64,000 bases of DNA, taken from Arctic95D-9 sp035967665. GTDB taxonomy: Bacteria; Verrucomicrobiota; Verrucomicrobiia; Verrucomicrobiales; DEV007. Both the position numbers and the translations under genes were made by a program. This document shows positions 7,588 through 17,827 of the stretch, piece by piece. The stretch is taken from contig JAYWLB010000076.1 in assembly GCA_035967665.1 (NCBI GenBank), positions 1-64,000 on the forward strand, written 5' to 3'. Each line of letters starts with the position of its first letter. Within the stretch, counting starts at the first letter, position 1. Below the pieces are notes generated by a model, which searched no databases, was not told where the DNA came from, and saw only the letters and a list, made by a program, of their open reading frames with translations.

Positions 7588-9780
7588 ATGACACTCACCA
7601 ACAGCGAACTCACTTTCCTCTCAACACCGACGACAATCGTCTTCGGTGTTGCGATCGTGCTCGTCACCGCTGTTTTCAGTTTCATGATCTGGAAGCGAAA
7701 TCACTTCGCGGCCGCGACCGGCTGGCTCGAAGCGCTTAGGATTCTCATTGTCGCGCTGGTCGCCCTGACATTAAACCAACCGGAATGGCGCGAGACTTTT
7801 AAACCTGACAACAAGCCCGTCATTGCCGTTCTCAGGGACGATTCCGGCAGCATGACGACTGAGGACATCGTCGATCCTGAAAACCCTGCCAGCCCTGCTC
7901 GCAGTCGTGAAAGCGTCGCCACGGAACTCACCACCGCAGAATCGTGGAATTCGCTGAGCGAAGACTTCGAAGTCGATATCCGCTCCTTTGCGACCGACAC
8001 CGAAGGAACCGACCTTTCAGGGGCGATCACTGACGTCGTCGAACAATTCCCCGGCCTTCGCGGCCTAGTCCTCATCTCCGATGGTGACTGGAATACAGGC
8101 GATCCTCCGAGCCGCGCAGCGACCCGCCTCCGCATGAGCGACACCCGCGTCTTCACCGTCCCCGTGGGAAATGAAATCCGCCTCCCCGACCTCGCTGTAA
8201 CCGCCTTCGACGCCCCCACTTTTGGCATCGTCGAAAAGCCGGTCCGCCTCCCCTTCAGCCTCACCAACACCCTTCCCCGCGAACAGTCGACAACCCTCAC
8301 GATCACGACCGGCAAGGGAGAAACGATCACCAGGGATGTCACGATTCCGGCGATGGGCAAAATCAGGGAAACGATCCTCTGGACACCTCTATCAGTGGGC
8401 GACTTCGAACTCACCCTGACACTTCCGGCGATCGAAGAGGAACGTGACAAGAGCAACAATCAACTCACCGCACCGATCGCGATTCGGAAAGAGGAACTGA
8501 AAGTGCTTCTGATCGACACATTTCCCCGCTGGGAATACCGCTACCTTCGAAATGCGCTCGAACGGGATCCCGGCGTCGAGGTGAGCTGTCTTCTTTTCCA
8601 CCCCGATGTCGACGCCGTCGGCGGCGGGCCGGGGTATTTGGAATCGTTTCCGGAACCCGATAAGCTCTCCGAATTTGATGTCATCGTTCTCGGTGACGTA
8701 GGCCTCATGCCGAATCAGCTCACCGATGCAGACGTCACCGCTTTGCGTCATCAGGTAACAACCCAGGCGTCAGGACTTGTCCTCCTGCCCGGCTTTCGCG
8801 GCTATCAGAATTCGCTCGTCAGCACCGAACTCGAAGCCCTTTTTCCCGTAATCCTCGATCCGGCGCAACCTCGGGGATGGGGTTCCGCGACGCCGGGACA
8901 GTTCGAGCTCACCGAGCTCGGCGCCCGCAGCCTCCTCACCCGTCTCGAAGACACCGAGAATGCGAACGCCCGCATCTGGACTAACCTTCCCGGCTTCCAA
9001 TGGTACGCCGGAGTGACCCGAGCCAAGCCCGGCTCGGAAGTCCTCGCGACCCACAGCTCTGAGACGAACCGCTTCGGGCGCATCCCTCTCATCGTCACTA
9101 AAACCTTCGGCACCGGGAAAATTCTCTTCATGGGAACCGACGGCGCGTGGCGCTGGAGAAAAGGCGTCGAAGACAAATACCACTACCGTTTCTGGGGACA
9201 GGTCGCCCGCTGGATGGCCTACCAGAGAAATATGGCGAGCGATGAGTTGATGCGCCTTTTCTACTCACCCGACCGTCCGCAGTCCGGCCAGACCCTTTCG
9301 TTAAACGCAAACGTCATGAGCGTCGGCGGTGAGCCGCTTCAGGCGGCAACGGTCATTGTTCAGATCACTTCGCCCACGGGAAAAGTTGAATCAGTGAGGC
9401 TCCAGCCCGGCGGCGAAGAGCAGTGGGGCCTTTTCACCGGCGTCTTCGAACCTGACGAGCCCGGCGACTACCAACTCCTCATGACCTGTGCCGAAAACGG
9501 CGGCACCCTCGAAACGAAGATCACGGTTCAGGGAACTTCACTGGAAAAAATCGGTTACCCCGCCCGCTACGACGTCCTCGAGGAAATTGCACGAATCACC
9601 AAAGGCGAGATGTTCAAAACGCCCGATCTCGAAGCGATCAAAGCAGCCCTCTCCGCGCTCCCCGCTCCTGAACCAATCGAACGCCGTCTCCGAATCTGGG
9701 CAAGCCAGTGGTGGATCGCCACCATCGTTCTCCTCCTCACGATCTTCTGGATCGGCCGCAAGGCAACCGGCGCGGTTTAG
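7588..9780 (+). CDS. large membrane protein with vWA and glutamine-amidotransferase-like domains
   Basis: The 730-residue protein has two N-terminal membrane helices (about 15-37 and 44-62), a vWA-like domain with a DDSGS MIDAS motif (about 85-89), and Ig-like beta regions. A class I glutamine-amidotransferase-like fold begins at KVLLIDTFPRWEYRY (about 306-320). A final helix lies near 700-718. The catalytic Cys of true amidotransferases is not obvious, so the domain is probably structural. It completes the MoxR-DUF58-BatA locus, 117 bp downstream, and faces the next gene tail to tail. Confidence 0.8.
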   Translation: MTLTNSELTFLSTPTTIVFGVAIVLVTAVFSFMIWKRNHFAAATGWLEALRILIVALVALTLNQPEWRETFKPDNKPVIAVLRDDSGSMTTEDIVDPENPASPARSRESVATELTTAESWNSLSEDFEVDIRSFATDTEGTDLSGAITDVVEQFPGLRGLVLISDGDWNTGDPPSRAATRLRMSDTRVFTVPVGNEIRLPDLAVTAFDAPTFGIVEKPVRLPFSLTNTLPREQSTTLTITTGKGETITRDVTIPAMGKIRETILWTPLSVGDFELTLTLPAIEEERDKSNNQLTAPIAIRKEELKVLLIDTFPRWEYRYLRNALERDPGVEVSCLLFHPDVDAVGGGPGYLESFPEPDKLSEFDVIVLGDVGLMPNQLTDADVTALRHQVTTQASGLVLLPGFRGYQNSLVSTELEALFPVILDPAQPRGWGSATPGQFELTELGARSLLTRLEDTENANARIWTNLPGFQWYAGVTRAKPGSEVLATHSSETNRFGRIPLIVTKTFGTGKILFMGTDGAWRWRKGVEDKYHYRFWGQVARWMAYQRNMASDELMRLFYSPDRPQSGQTLSLNANVMSVGGEPLQAATVIVQITSPTGKVESVRLQPGGEEQWGLFTGVFEPDEPGDYQLLMTCAENGGTLETKITVQGTSLEKIGYPARYDVLEEIARITKGEMFKTPDLEAIKAALSALPAPEPIERRLRIWASQWWIATIVLLLTIFWIGRKATGAV

Positions 9781-9810
9781 GAGAAAATGGAGAGTAGAGG
9801 ATGCCTTCGC

Positions 9811-12800
9811 TCACCGTTCCGGCTCTAGAACTTTGAGACGGGTCTGATACTTCCCGAACGATTCCAAATCGGAACCGCCATCAGGCCATGTCACTCTAAC
9901 TTCAGCAACATGTTCGGCCCCTCCCAGCCCGATGAACTGCTGCGCAGTGGACTGAGAGAGGTAGCTGCTTCCCCCACGCACTTCACGCGTCAGCGTGCGT
10001 CCGAAACTGGTAGTAATTTTCACGGTGGCTCCAAATGCAGTTGGGTTACCCGGCACCCCTTTTAGCTGAAGGGAACTCCAACGAATCTTTGGCCCTCTCG
10101 TCTGATTGATAAGCGTCTTCACTCCCCCGTTGTTGACTCCGCAAACCAGATCCGGAGCGCCGTCGCCATTCAAATCACCGATAGCAAGACTCTTCGCGTC
10201 TTCATGAATCGAGATCCCGCTGTCCTGAGGCCATACTTCAGTAAACGTCCCGTCACCATTCCCTTTGAGAAAGAGTCCCAGCCCACCACTCATGCGTCCG
10301 GTTTCAGGTTGGGGGGAATAGAAATTCTGGGCGAGGACCGCATCGAGATTACCATCTCCATCAAAGTCCTCTACAGCCACACCAAAACCCGGCGCAATCT
10401 GTGCCAATGGAGGCAGAGTCTGAATCTCGAAGCGCCCCTCTCCATCGTTAATGAGAACAGAAGTGCTCAGATGGGTGAACTTGAGAACCCGTGACGTCTC
10501 CAACATGGGAGGAGTGTAAATCGCCGCCAACTCGGCAGAAGCGAACTCATGGTAGGTCTTGAACTTTTCCGTGATAAACGGCATTGCCTGCGAACTGCAA
10601 CTGCGTCCACGCATCGGATACAGGGTTTCGCCCTCAAACTCCGATTCCACCAGGTCGCAGGAGCCATCGCCATCAAAGTCATTTAGATAAACCTGAATAG
10701 GATGCTCCGCAGAAGCGTGATACTTGGTGTTTTGCCCGAGATTGGTCACGATGTAATCCATGTCACCATCACCGTCGAAGTCTCCCCCATCAATCCCCTG
10801 CCACCAACCGTGCGCCCCGGAAAGCCCCGCCTCCTCCGTGAAATCATCAAGCGTCCCACTTTCCGACTGCTTAAAAACACGGACGGGGCCCCATGCGTTA
10901 GTGACCAGTAAATCAAGCCGACCGTCCTGGTCCACGTCTGACCATATCGCGCCGGTAACCATGCCGCAATCGCGAAGAGCAAGGGAGACGTCGTCGATCA
11001 CATCGACCAACCCGGTCCCCTCGTTGCGGAGAAGACGCTGCCGGGGAACCTCGTGAAACTGCCCCGGCTTGACACGTGAACCGACGAACAAATCGACATC
11101 GCCATCCCGGTCGTAGTCCGCTGCCGCGACAACACCCGAACTCTCCCAGGCCCTTTTTTCCGGATTGGGATCCGGATCCGCTTTTGCAAAACCCCGGGAA
11201 ACCATATCGCCCTCTTTAATTTCGACATTCAGATAGAGCCGGTCTTCGAGAATTGGCTTAAGATCCGCTCCCTTCGCCTGATTGCCTCCGCTTGCGACAT
11301 AGAGATCAAGATCTCCATCTCTATCCGGATCAAAGAAGAGCGCGCCCATGTCCTCTGACTGCGAATCGACATCCCACGGTCCCCACGGAATTGAAACCCA
11401 GCTTCCGTCATCATTGCGCGTCACGAGGCGTCCTGCCTGCCCTGTCGCACCTCCGACCCAGACATCTTCGTCACCATCAGCATCAGCGTCTCCAAATGCA
11501 ATACCGGGGCCAAAACGCGAATGGCGCCAGGGCAGGAGCGGTTGCTCTTTGTAATCATCAAACTCATCCTCCTCATGCACGAACGTAAATCCCGGAAGTG
11601 AGTCCTGCGAGAACAGGGTTCGTCGCGGCTCCGGGCTCGTCCGGGCAGGTTCAGGAATGAAGTCCCCTTCGGGCTCAGTGATAATATGACGATAGTTGAC
11701 CGGCAACTCGTTGAACACTTGCTTCGCACCGCTCGGCCAGTCAATTTCGAGCTGCTCGATAATGTCATCGTCACCGAGACCAAAGTGCACAACCGGTTCG
11801 GAGCCTGACTCGTATCCCCGCGAAAGCGTCAACATGCGGGTCTGCCAACCGGATGCAGATTTGAGCCGAAGACGCGCCCCGACACCGAAGAAATTGCTCT
11901 GGCGTCCTCGCAGTTCTATGAGACTACTATTGCCAGTGGTGAGGTCATTCCGGTAGACACCTACGGGCTGATTCATGTTGTTGGTGATCGCGTCGAGATC
12001 GCCATCACGGTCGATATCGGCGAGGATCAGGCCAAAACTGGCCGTGAGATCGTTGTATTTCCACTCCTCACTTACATCTTCAAAAGTGAGATCTCCCTTA
12101 TTGCGGAAGACCTTGTTTCGGTCTGATCCCGGCTTCTGAAAACTCTTCAATAACGCATCACGCTCTTCATATTTTTTTGCCTTGTTAAGAGCTTTTATCT
12201 GAAGGGTATGATCTGAATTATTTACATCCCGGGCCATTCCGTTGGTAACCATCGTATCCTCCCAACCATCGCAGTCGAAATCGGCAAAACGAACAGCCCA
12301 GGTCCACCCGGTGCTTTCGACACCCGACAGATAGCCGGATTCGAGGAGACGATCGCCGCCAGTATTCAAATACAGCATGTTCCGCATTAATTGCCGAGGT
12401 TCTGCCCATTCCAGAAACCAGGCGTTACTCCCCATCGCCCCCATCTCCATTTTCTGGCGGTAATGGTTCATTGCCGACATATCCGCTACGAAGAAGTCAA
12501 ACCATCCATCACGATTAAGGTCAGCAAAATCACTGCCCATCGCAAACCATGGAGTATAGGACACTGACGAACCCAAAACATTTTTGAATGTCCGGTCCCC
12601 CTGGTTCATCCAGAGGCAATCGGGATCTTTAAAATCGTTTGCGAGATAGAGATCCGGCCAGTTGTCGTTATTTCGATCCCACCAGGTCGCAGAGAGTCCA
12701 TGATTTCGTAATTTTCCAATACCGCTCGATCCACTGACATTCCTGAAATAACCGTTTCCGTCATTCTCCAACAGCATGTCAACGGTTCCCGCTTCCTGAG

Positions 12801-13533
12801 GATGACCTTGGATAAGATAAAAATCGTCGTCGTGTTCCGGAGGCACAACCTGCTTTCCGTCAACGGTTTGAAAGGAAAATTTCGGATCATCCTTACCCAC
12901 ATAGAAAAGTCGGTAAGTGAGCAGATAACAATCAAGATCTCCATCGCGGTCAAAATCAGCAAAATTGGCCATCCAACTTGGCCCGCTTTTATTCAATCCC
13001 CGTGCTTTCGCGTCCTCCCGAAAAGTCCCGTCACCGTTGTTAACATAAAGGAAATCAGGCCCGCCCATGTTTGAGACATGAAGATCCAGGTCGCCATCAT
13101 TATCGATGTCCACAAACGTAGCCCCCGCCCCCCAGGAGTCACCGCCACCAAGACCAAGCAGATCTGTCACATCTTCAAACTTCCAGGGTAAAGCCTGCCG
13201 GAACAGGCGATTTTTCCCGTCCTCGGACACAAGAAAAATATCAGGCAAACCATCACCGTCATAGTCACCTACACAACCACCTGCACCGTTGTATAAATAT
13301 TGCACAATATTTTCCGGTTTGAGAACATTCGAAAACTCAATTCCTGAATTCGCAGGTTCCAGACGCGTGAACCCGCTCTTGGATTCCCCGGAAGGCGATA
13401 AGGTGAATGAAACCAATCCTGCTTGCCTCATCTCCCCCGGCTCTTCCAGTCCCTGTCCCAAAATCTGGCTGTCCCCAAACAAGAGAATGCCAGCGAATGC
13501 AGTATAAAATTGTTTCAACATCGACTCACGCAT
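9811..13533 (-). CDS. secreted VCBS/FG-GAP repeat protein with two ASPIC/UnbV domains
   Basis: This 1240-residue protein has an N-terminal signal sequence; Met5 (13521) is an equally good start. It contains about fifteen calcium-binding FG-GAP repeats of the form DxDxDGxxD, for example DYDGDGLPD, DIDNDGDLD, DFDGDGDMD and DLNGDGAPD. They fall in two blocks. Each block is closed by an ASPIC/UnbV-type module, near residues 560-640 and at the C terminus (GGSSYLSQS, then TWPDGG). It therefore looks like an internal duplication of the CRTAC1-like unit. The protein should fold into beta-propellers at the cell surface or periplasm; its ligand is unknown. It is divergent from the autotransporter gene. 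Confidence 0.88.
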   Translation of the reverse strand: MRESMLKQFYTAFAGILLFGDSQILGQGLEEPGEMRQAGLVSFTLSPSGESKSGFTRLEPANSGIEFSNVLKPENIVQYLYNGAGGCVGDYDGDGLPDIFLVSEDGKNRLFRQALPWKFEDVTDLLGLGGGDSWGAGATFVDIDNDGDLDLHVSNMGGPDFLYVNNGDGTFREDAKARGLNKSGPSWMANFADFDRDGDLDCYLLTYRLFYVGKDDPKFSFQTVDGKQVVPPEHDDDFYLIQGHPQEAGTVDMLLENDGNGYFRNVSGSSGIGKLRNHGLSATWWDRNNDNWPDLYLANDFKDPDCLWMNQGDRTFKNVLGSSVSYTPWFAMGSDFADLNRDGWFDFFVADMSAMNHYRQKMEMGAMGSNAWFLEWAEPRQLMRNMLYLNTGGDRLLESGYLSGVESTGWTWAVRFADFDCDGWEDTMVTNGMARDVNNSDHTLQIKALNKAKKYEERDALLKSFQKPGSDRNKVFRNKGDLTFEDVSEEWKYNDLTASFGLILADIDRDGDLDAITNNMNQPVGVYRNDLTTGNSSLIELRGRQSNFFGVGARLRLKSASGWQTRMLTLSRGYESGSEPVVHFGLGDDDIIEQLEIDWPSGAKQVFNELPVNYRHIITEPEGDFIPEPARTSPEPRRTLFSQDSLPGFTFVHEEDEFDDYKEQPLLPWRHSRFGPGIAFGDADADGDEDVWVGGATGQAGRLVTRNDDGSWVSIPWGPWDVDSQSEDMGALFFDPDRDGDLDLYVASGGNQAKGADLKPILEDRLYLNVEIKEGDMVSRGFAKADPDPNPEKRAWESSGVVAAADYDRDGDVDLFVGSRVKPGQFHEVPRQRLLRNEGTGLVDVIDDVSLALRDCGMVTGAIWSDVDQDGRLDLLVTNAWGPVRVFKQSESGTLDDFTEEAGLSGAHGWWQGIDGGDFDGDGDMDYIVTNLGQNTKYHASAEHPIQVYLNDFDGDGSCDLVESEFEGETLYPMRGRSCSSQAMPFITEKFKTYHEFASAELAAIYTPPMLETSRVLKFTHLSTSVLINDGEGRFEIQTLPPLAQIAPGFGVAVEDFDGDGNLDAVLAQNFYSPQPETGRMSGGLGLFLKGNGDGTFTEVWPQDSGISIHEDAKSLAIGDLNGDGAPDLVCGVNNGGVKTLINQTRGPKIRWSSLQLKGVPGNPTAFGATVKITTSFGRTLTREVRGGSSYLSQSTAQQFIGLGGAEHVAEVRVTWPDGGSDLESFGKYQTRLKVLEPER

Positions 13534-13612
13534 AGCTGCTCACAAAGCCACTGTCAAAACGGCAGAAACTGGAAACATCGGCGGACAAAAACCGGGCGAC
13601 ACTTGATGCCAG

Positions 13613-13621
13613 CCCCCCCCC
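13613..13621. repeat. C9 homopolymer in a divergent promoter region
   Basis: Nine consecutive C lie in the 197-bp space between the VCBS gene (- strand) and the autotransporter gene (+). Homopolymers of this length in promoters can change length by slippage. Nothing else clear was seen in this spacer. Confidence 0.6.
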
Positions 13622-13730
13622 GGCTGAACTCCGCCCTAAATATTAAAAATCTGCCATTGCAAACCTCACAAAACCACACGATCAAAGTGGCACCATTCTA
13701 GCTTTGGCAAAATCTGATTTAACACCCACA

Positions 13731-15764
13731 ATGAATAGCACTACGGCCAAATTCCTGCTCTCTGCCCTGGCTTTACTCACTTTTAATTTGTTTGTGCCCA
13801 ACCTCGAGGCTCAAACCTTTGGTTACACTGGCACTCCGGTTGCCTATCCAACCTTCCACGACATCTCTGGAACAGGCTCCCTAATCGCATCTGGAGATGA
13901 TACCGGTGGAGTTGCCGCTCTGGGCGGTGCTGGATTTACATTTTTCGGGGTGACCTACAATTCTCTTTTTGCCGCGACCAATGGATATTTATCAACGAAT
14001 TTGACGGACGGGGGACCAGATCTTTCTAATGATTCGTTTCTCCCCACGGTTCCAAGCACTGGTGGCGGTGGGCGTATATATCCGCTCCACGATGATCTCA
14101 TCAGCGATGTCTATCATCAATATTTTACGACGAGCCCCTACACGAACCCAAACGGGAGCGCCGTTTCAGGCAATTTCTTCCAATGGGACAATACAACTCA
14201 TTTTGGCGGAGGAGGACCTTTTGATTTTCAAGCCGTCCTTTTCGACGATGGAAATATACTCTTCGTTTATGGCCCCGGTAATCCGGAGTTAGGCAGCGGC
14301 TCAACCACAGGCATCCAAAATCCAGCAGCGGACGATGGCTATCTTTTTGCGTCCAATACAAATGGTTCAATCCCCGAGAATTTCGCGCTTTTCATAAAGG
14401 ACCCCAATTCGGAACCGGAACCGGAACCGGAACCCACTTACCTCATCACCAATGCCGGCGCGATCAATTCGCTCCAGACCACAGGCCTCCTCATGCCGGG
14501 GGTCCAGCAGCAGGCTGTTCAAAACGCGGCTCAGAACGCGGTTTCCGATCTGAACAATCGCCTCTTCCGTGCCCGTGCCTATGGCAGCGAGGGCAAAGGT
14601 TCCGGATTCGCTTCAACGATCGACGCCCCGATCAGCCGTTACCTCAATTTCGCGGCTCGCAATCAGATTGACTATAGGGTCGCGATCGGACTTCGCGAAG
14701 AAGCCCCGGCCGCTCAGGATACCCTCGCCGCGGCCGAAACCCTCTGGCTCTCATCCCCTTTTGCTCTTCTCGGCGGCCCTATTGCTATTTCAGCCCCTTC
14801 CTATGGAGGCAAAGCAGTCCGCGCAGCCCCTTCAGGCGAGGTAGCCAAAAATCCCCTCGGCGGCAAAGTTATCATCGACGAACAGGCTAACCGGAAATGG
14901 GAAGTTTTCACCGATGTCGACTACGGTTACTACGACCAAAACAACCTCAATGCGCTCGTTCGCGGCTTTCGATCAGACAGCTACTCCGGCACAGTGGGAG
15001 CCGAGTATCGCCTTCTCCCCTGGCTCTATGCGGGCGGTGCCGTCACCGGTCTTACAAGCCATACCGATATCGGCGGAAATCTGGGATCTGTCGATCTCGA
15101 GGGCACTCTCCTGAGCACTTACTTCACCGCCTACTATAAAGAGTTCTATTTCGACTTTCTCTACAGCTACGGTAACTTCCGCAACGATCTGGTGCGCAAC
15201 ACGATGCTCGGCGGCAACGCGTTCGGATCGACTGACAGCTATTCGGAGAATGTTGACCTCAACATCGGTTACACACATCAACTGACCGACCAAATCAGAA
15301 CCGGTCCTTTTGCCGGCTTTAACTACATGCTCGGCAAAATCGATGGCTACACCGAAAGCGGTGGTGGCGCAGCCAACCTGATCTACAACGAAAGCGATAT
15401 CGAATCCATGATAGGGCGACTCGGATGGCAGATTTCAGCCGTCGAAAAAATCCCTGCTGGCCGCATTACGGTTCAAGCCAGCGCTGCTTTCGTACACAAC
15501 TTCCGCCCCGAGGCGAACGGAACGCAAGTCAGTCTTCTCAACACCCCGTTTACGCTCGTCAACGCCGGCGTCGGACAATCGGTGGGAGGTTTCGGCGCGA
15601 CTAGCAGCGGGGTTCACGCAGGAGCCGATTGGTTGGAGCTCGGAACCGGCGTTCGACTCGACCTTGAGAATCAGTGGAATGTGTCAGTTGACTACAGTGG
15701 GCAATTCTTCCGCGAGAATGCTTCCGCACACATGATTGGAGCCAGAATCGGTTACGAGTGGTAG
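13731..15764 (+). CDS. autotransporter (type V secretion) outer-membrane protein
   Basis: The protein is about 677 residues from the ATG at 13731; a longer frame begins at an upstream TTG but leaves the signal peptide internal. It has a signal peptide (MNSTTAKFLLSALALLTF, cleavage near LEAQT) and a passenger region to about residue 225 rich in G, S and T with a nidogen-like start (FTFFGVTYNSLF). An EP-repeat linker (about 228-235) comes next. The last 270 residues or so form an autotransporter beta-barrel that ends GARIGYEW, with the terminal aromatic residue expected for BAM recognition. The passenger function is unknown. Confidence 0.87.
   Translation: MNSTTAKFLLSALALLTFNLFVPNLEAQTFGYTGTPVAYPTFHDISGTGSLIASGDDTGGVAALGGAGFTFFGVTYNSLFAATNGYLSTNLTDGGPDLSNDSFLPTVPSTGGGGRIYPLHDDLISDVYHQYFTTSPYTNPNGSAVSGNFFQWDNTTHFGGGGPFDFQAVLFDDGNILFVYGPGNPELGSGSTTGIQNPAADDGYLFASNTNGSIPENFALFIKDPNSEPEPEPEPTYLITNAGAINSLQTTGLLMPGVQQQAVQNAAQNAVSDLNNRLFRARAYGSEGKGSGFASTIDAPISRYLNFAARNQIDYRVAIGLREEAPAAQDTLAAAETLWLSSPFALLGGPIAISAPSYGGKAVRAAPSGEVAKNPLGGKVIIDEQANRKWEVFTDVDYGYYDQNNLNALVRGFRSDSYSGTVGAEYRLLPWLYAGGAVTGLTSHTDIGGNLGSVDLEGTLLSTYFTAYYKEFYFDFLYSYGNFRNDLVRNTMLGGNAFGSTDSYSENVDLNIGYTHQLTDQIRTGPFAGFNYMLGKIDGYTESGGGAANLIYNESDIESMIGRLGWQISAVEKIPAGRITVQASAAFVHNFRPEANGTQVSLLNTPFTLVNAGVGQSVGGFGATSSGVHAGADWLELGTGVRLDLENQWNVSVDYSGQFFRENASAHMIGARIGYEW
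14411..14434 (+). repeat. GGAACC hexanucleotide repeat (4 units)
   Basis: Four perfect GGAACC units encode the EPEP linker between the passenger and barrel of the autotransporter. Changes in unit number would stay in frame and lengthen or shorten the linker by two residues each. Confidence 0.8.
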
Positions 15765-15858
15765 GACTTACCGGGGCTTACCTTCCAATTTTACGATAGA
15801 GGCGCTACTCAGCTCCCATATTGAAACTTGCTGCTACAGGCAGTTGCTGAGGCGGCTA

Positions 15859-17808
15859 CTACCGAAGCCGGCGCTCATCGCCTTCCCGCACCGTGACTTT
15901 GCAGTCATCGAGACGCTCGAGGAGAGGCATCAGAATTCGTCGCACCGTTCCGGTGTGCTGCCGCAATTCACTCGCGGTGGCTTTAGCGTTCACTCCCAGA
16001 TAGGCGACGATTTCACTCTGGATAAGATCATACCCCGCATTGGAAATCACCGTCTTGGGATCCAGCTCGATGACTTCCCCGGTATGAACTAAAAACCGCA
16101 GCGCCTTTTCTTCAGCCGGATTCGTTGCCGTTTCGCCTTTGTTTGGCGGAGACTTGAGATCTGAAGCGAGACGCTTACGGACCAATTGACCGGCTTTGAC
16201 CAGCTCGGGCGGGAGCTGGGGAATGTGATCGCGATGGCGGATGTTAGGGCCCGCTTTCGCAAATTCACCCGAGAGCAATCCTTCGAGAACATTATCAAAA
16301 AACTTCGGCGCAGGGAGTTCCCACTCCATCACCGTCCGAAGTTCCCTTAGAGGAAAGCCCAACTGATCGGGGTGGTCACGATGAACCGCCATGATCTTCT
16401 CCTCCGCCAAACCGGTGATGCGTTTCCACCAGACAGCCTCAAAAACCCAATCCCCGCTTTGCTGTAAAGCCCCTTCAGCCACAAGCTTACCTACGACCCC
16501 GGCAATGGCTTCGCTGCTGAAGTGGGATTTGAGCAACAACTCCGGGACCTGTGCCACCATATCCCGCTTCAGTTGAGAGCGAATCAGCGTTTCAAGATCG
16601 TGCGGAGCTCCAGCTCTGAGCTTGAGAAACTCCTCTTGAAACGGCTTCCGGAAAGCGCGGCGATTCGCGTCCTCATCGAGGACGATTCCGCCCGCGAGGG
16701 TCACTCCGAGTGATGCGTTACGAATCACGAAACGGTCACCGGCAAAGACGAAGACCGGCTTTTTGAAACGAATTTCAGCGAGGGCAGACTCACCGGGCTT
16801 GAGGGTCCGTTGTCCCAGAAAATGAACTCTCCCCGCAACGCCGGAACTGCCGTGATGAAACATGACCTGCCTCCCCGTGCGGATTGCTTTGGTGGACTGC
16901 TTTATACCGCGAATCCCGCGATCGGATTTCGAAATCAGAACATCAATCGTCGTTACCGCTTCGCCGAAATTCGGCAGTGTCAGGACATCACCTCTCCCGA
17001 TTCCACTGCGCGCACCTCTGCGGTCCTCGCGCAAACTGATTCCCGTGAGATTCAGTGCAGTGCGGGTTCCGGGAGGCACGCTCTCGACGGACTGATTGTG
17101 GGACTGGGCACTTCTCACGTGTGCAGACTCGCCCCCCGGATGCACCACCAGATCAGAACCGGTAGTGATGGCCCCTTCCGTGAGCGTTCCCGTAACCACG
17201 GTTCCAACGCCTTTGATTGTGAAAGCCCGGTCGACAGGAAGGCGGGGTTTTCCGCTGTTGTGAACAACAGGAACCTCAGTGAGGATTTTTGAAATGGTTT
17301 CACGCAGTTCGTCAATCCCCTCCCCGGTATGAGACGAGACCGGAACGATGGGCGCGTTCTCCCAGATACCGCCTTCAAGATTCTCTTTGAGGTCATCGAG
17401 GACCAGCTCGAGATCTTCTGCGAGGTCTACCTTTGTGAGCGCAACGACCGCGTTCTTCACTCCCAGGTAGGTGAGAATTTGATAGTGCTCTTCGGTCTGA
17501 GGCATCCATCCGTCGTCTGCGGCAACAATAAAAAGAGCCAGATCGATCGCCCCGACACCTGCGACCATATTTTTGACAAAATCGGCGTGTCCGGGAACAT
17601 CGACAACGCCGAGTGCTAAATCGTCCCCCGAATCATCTGCCGCGGGGATTGAGAGCTGAGCAAAGCCAAGCTCGATCGTCATCCCTCTGGCCTTCTCCTC
17701 CGGAAGCCGGTCCGGGTCCGTTCCCGTCAATTTCTCGATCAACGAACTCTTTCCATGATCAATATGACCAGCGGTTCCCAGAATAAAATGACGTTGGCTC
17801 TGATCCAT
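15859..17808 (-). CDS. selB: selenocysteine-specific elongation factor SelB
   Basis: The 649-residue GTPase delivers Sec-tRNA(Sec) to the ribosome at UGA codons marked by a SECIS hairpin. G1 is GHIDHGKS (14-21), G3 is DVPGHAD and G4 is TKVD. The EF-Tu-like domains 2 and 3 follow, and the C-terminal third contains the winged-helix repeats that bind SECIS RNA. Length matches bacterial SelB. It is the last gene of the - strand selenium cluster, 19 bp after the second permease gene, with an AAAGG ribosome site. Its presence supports reading the UGA in selD as selenocysteine. Confidence 0.95.
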   Translation of the reverse strand: MDQSQRHFILGTAGHIDHGKSSLIEKLTGTDPDRLPEEKARGMTIELGFAQLSIPAADDSGDDLALGVVDVPGHADFVKNMVAGVGAIDLALFIVAADDGWMPQTEEHYQILTYLGVKNAVVALTKVDLAEDLELVLDDLKENLEGGIWENAPIVPVSSHTGEGIDELRETISKILTEVPVVHNSGKPRLPVDRAFTIKGVGTVVTGTLTEGAITTGSDLVVHPGGESAHVRSAQSHNQSVESVPPGTRTALNLTGISLREDRRGARSGIGRGDVLTLPNFGEAVTTIDVLISKSDRGIRGIKQSTKAIRTGRQVMFHHGSSGVAGRVHFLGQRTLKPGESALAEIRFKKPVFVFAGDRFVIRNASLGVTLAGGIVLDEDANRRAFRKPFQEEFLKLRAGAPHDLETLIRSQLKRDMVAQVPELLLKSHFSSEAIAGVVGKLVAEGALQQSGDWVFEAVWWKRITGLAEEKIMAVHRDHPDQLGFPLRELRTVMEWELPAPKFFDNVLEGLLSGEFAKAGPNIRHRDHIPQLPPELVKAGQLVRKRLASDLKSPPNKGETATNPAEEKALRFLVHTGEVIELDPKTVISNAGYDLIQSEIVAYLGVNAKATASELRQHTGTVRRILMPLLERLDDCKVTVREGDERRLR

Positions 17809-17827
17809 TGCGATGCATACCTTTCAC

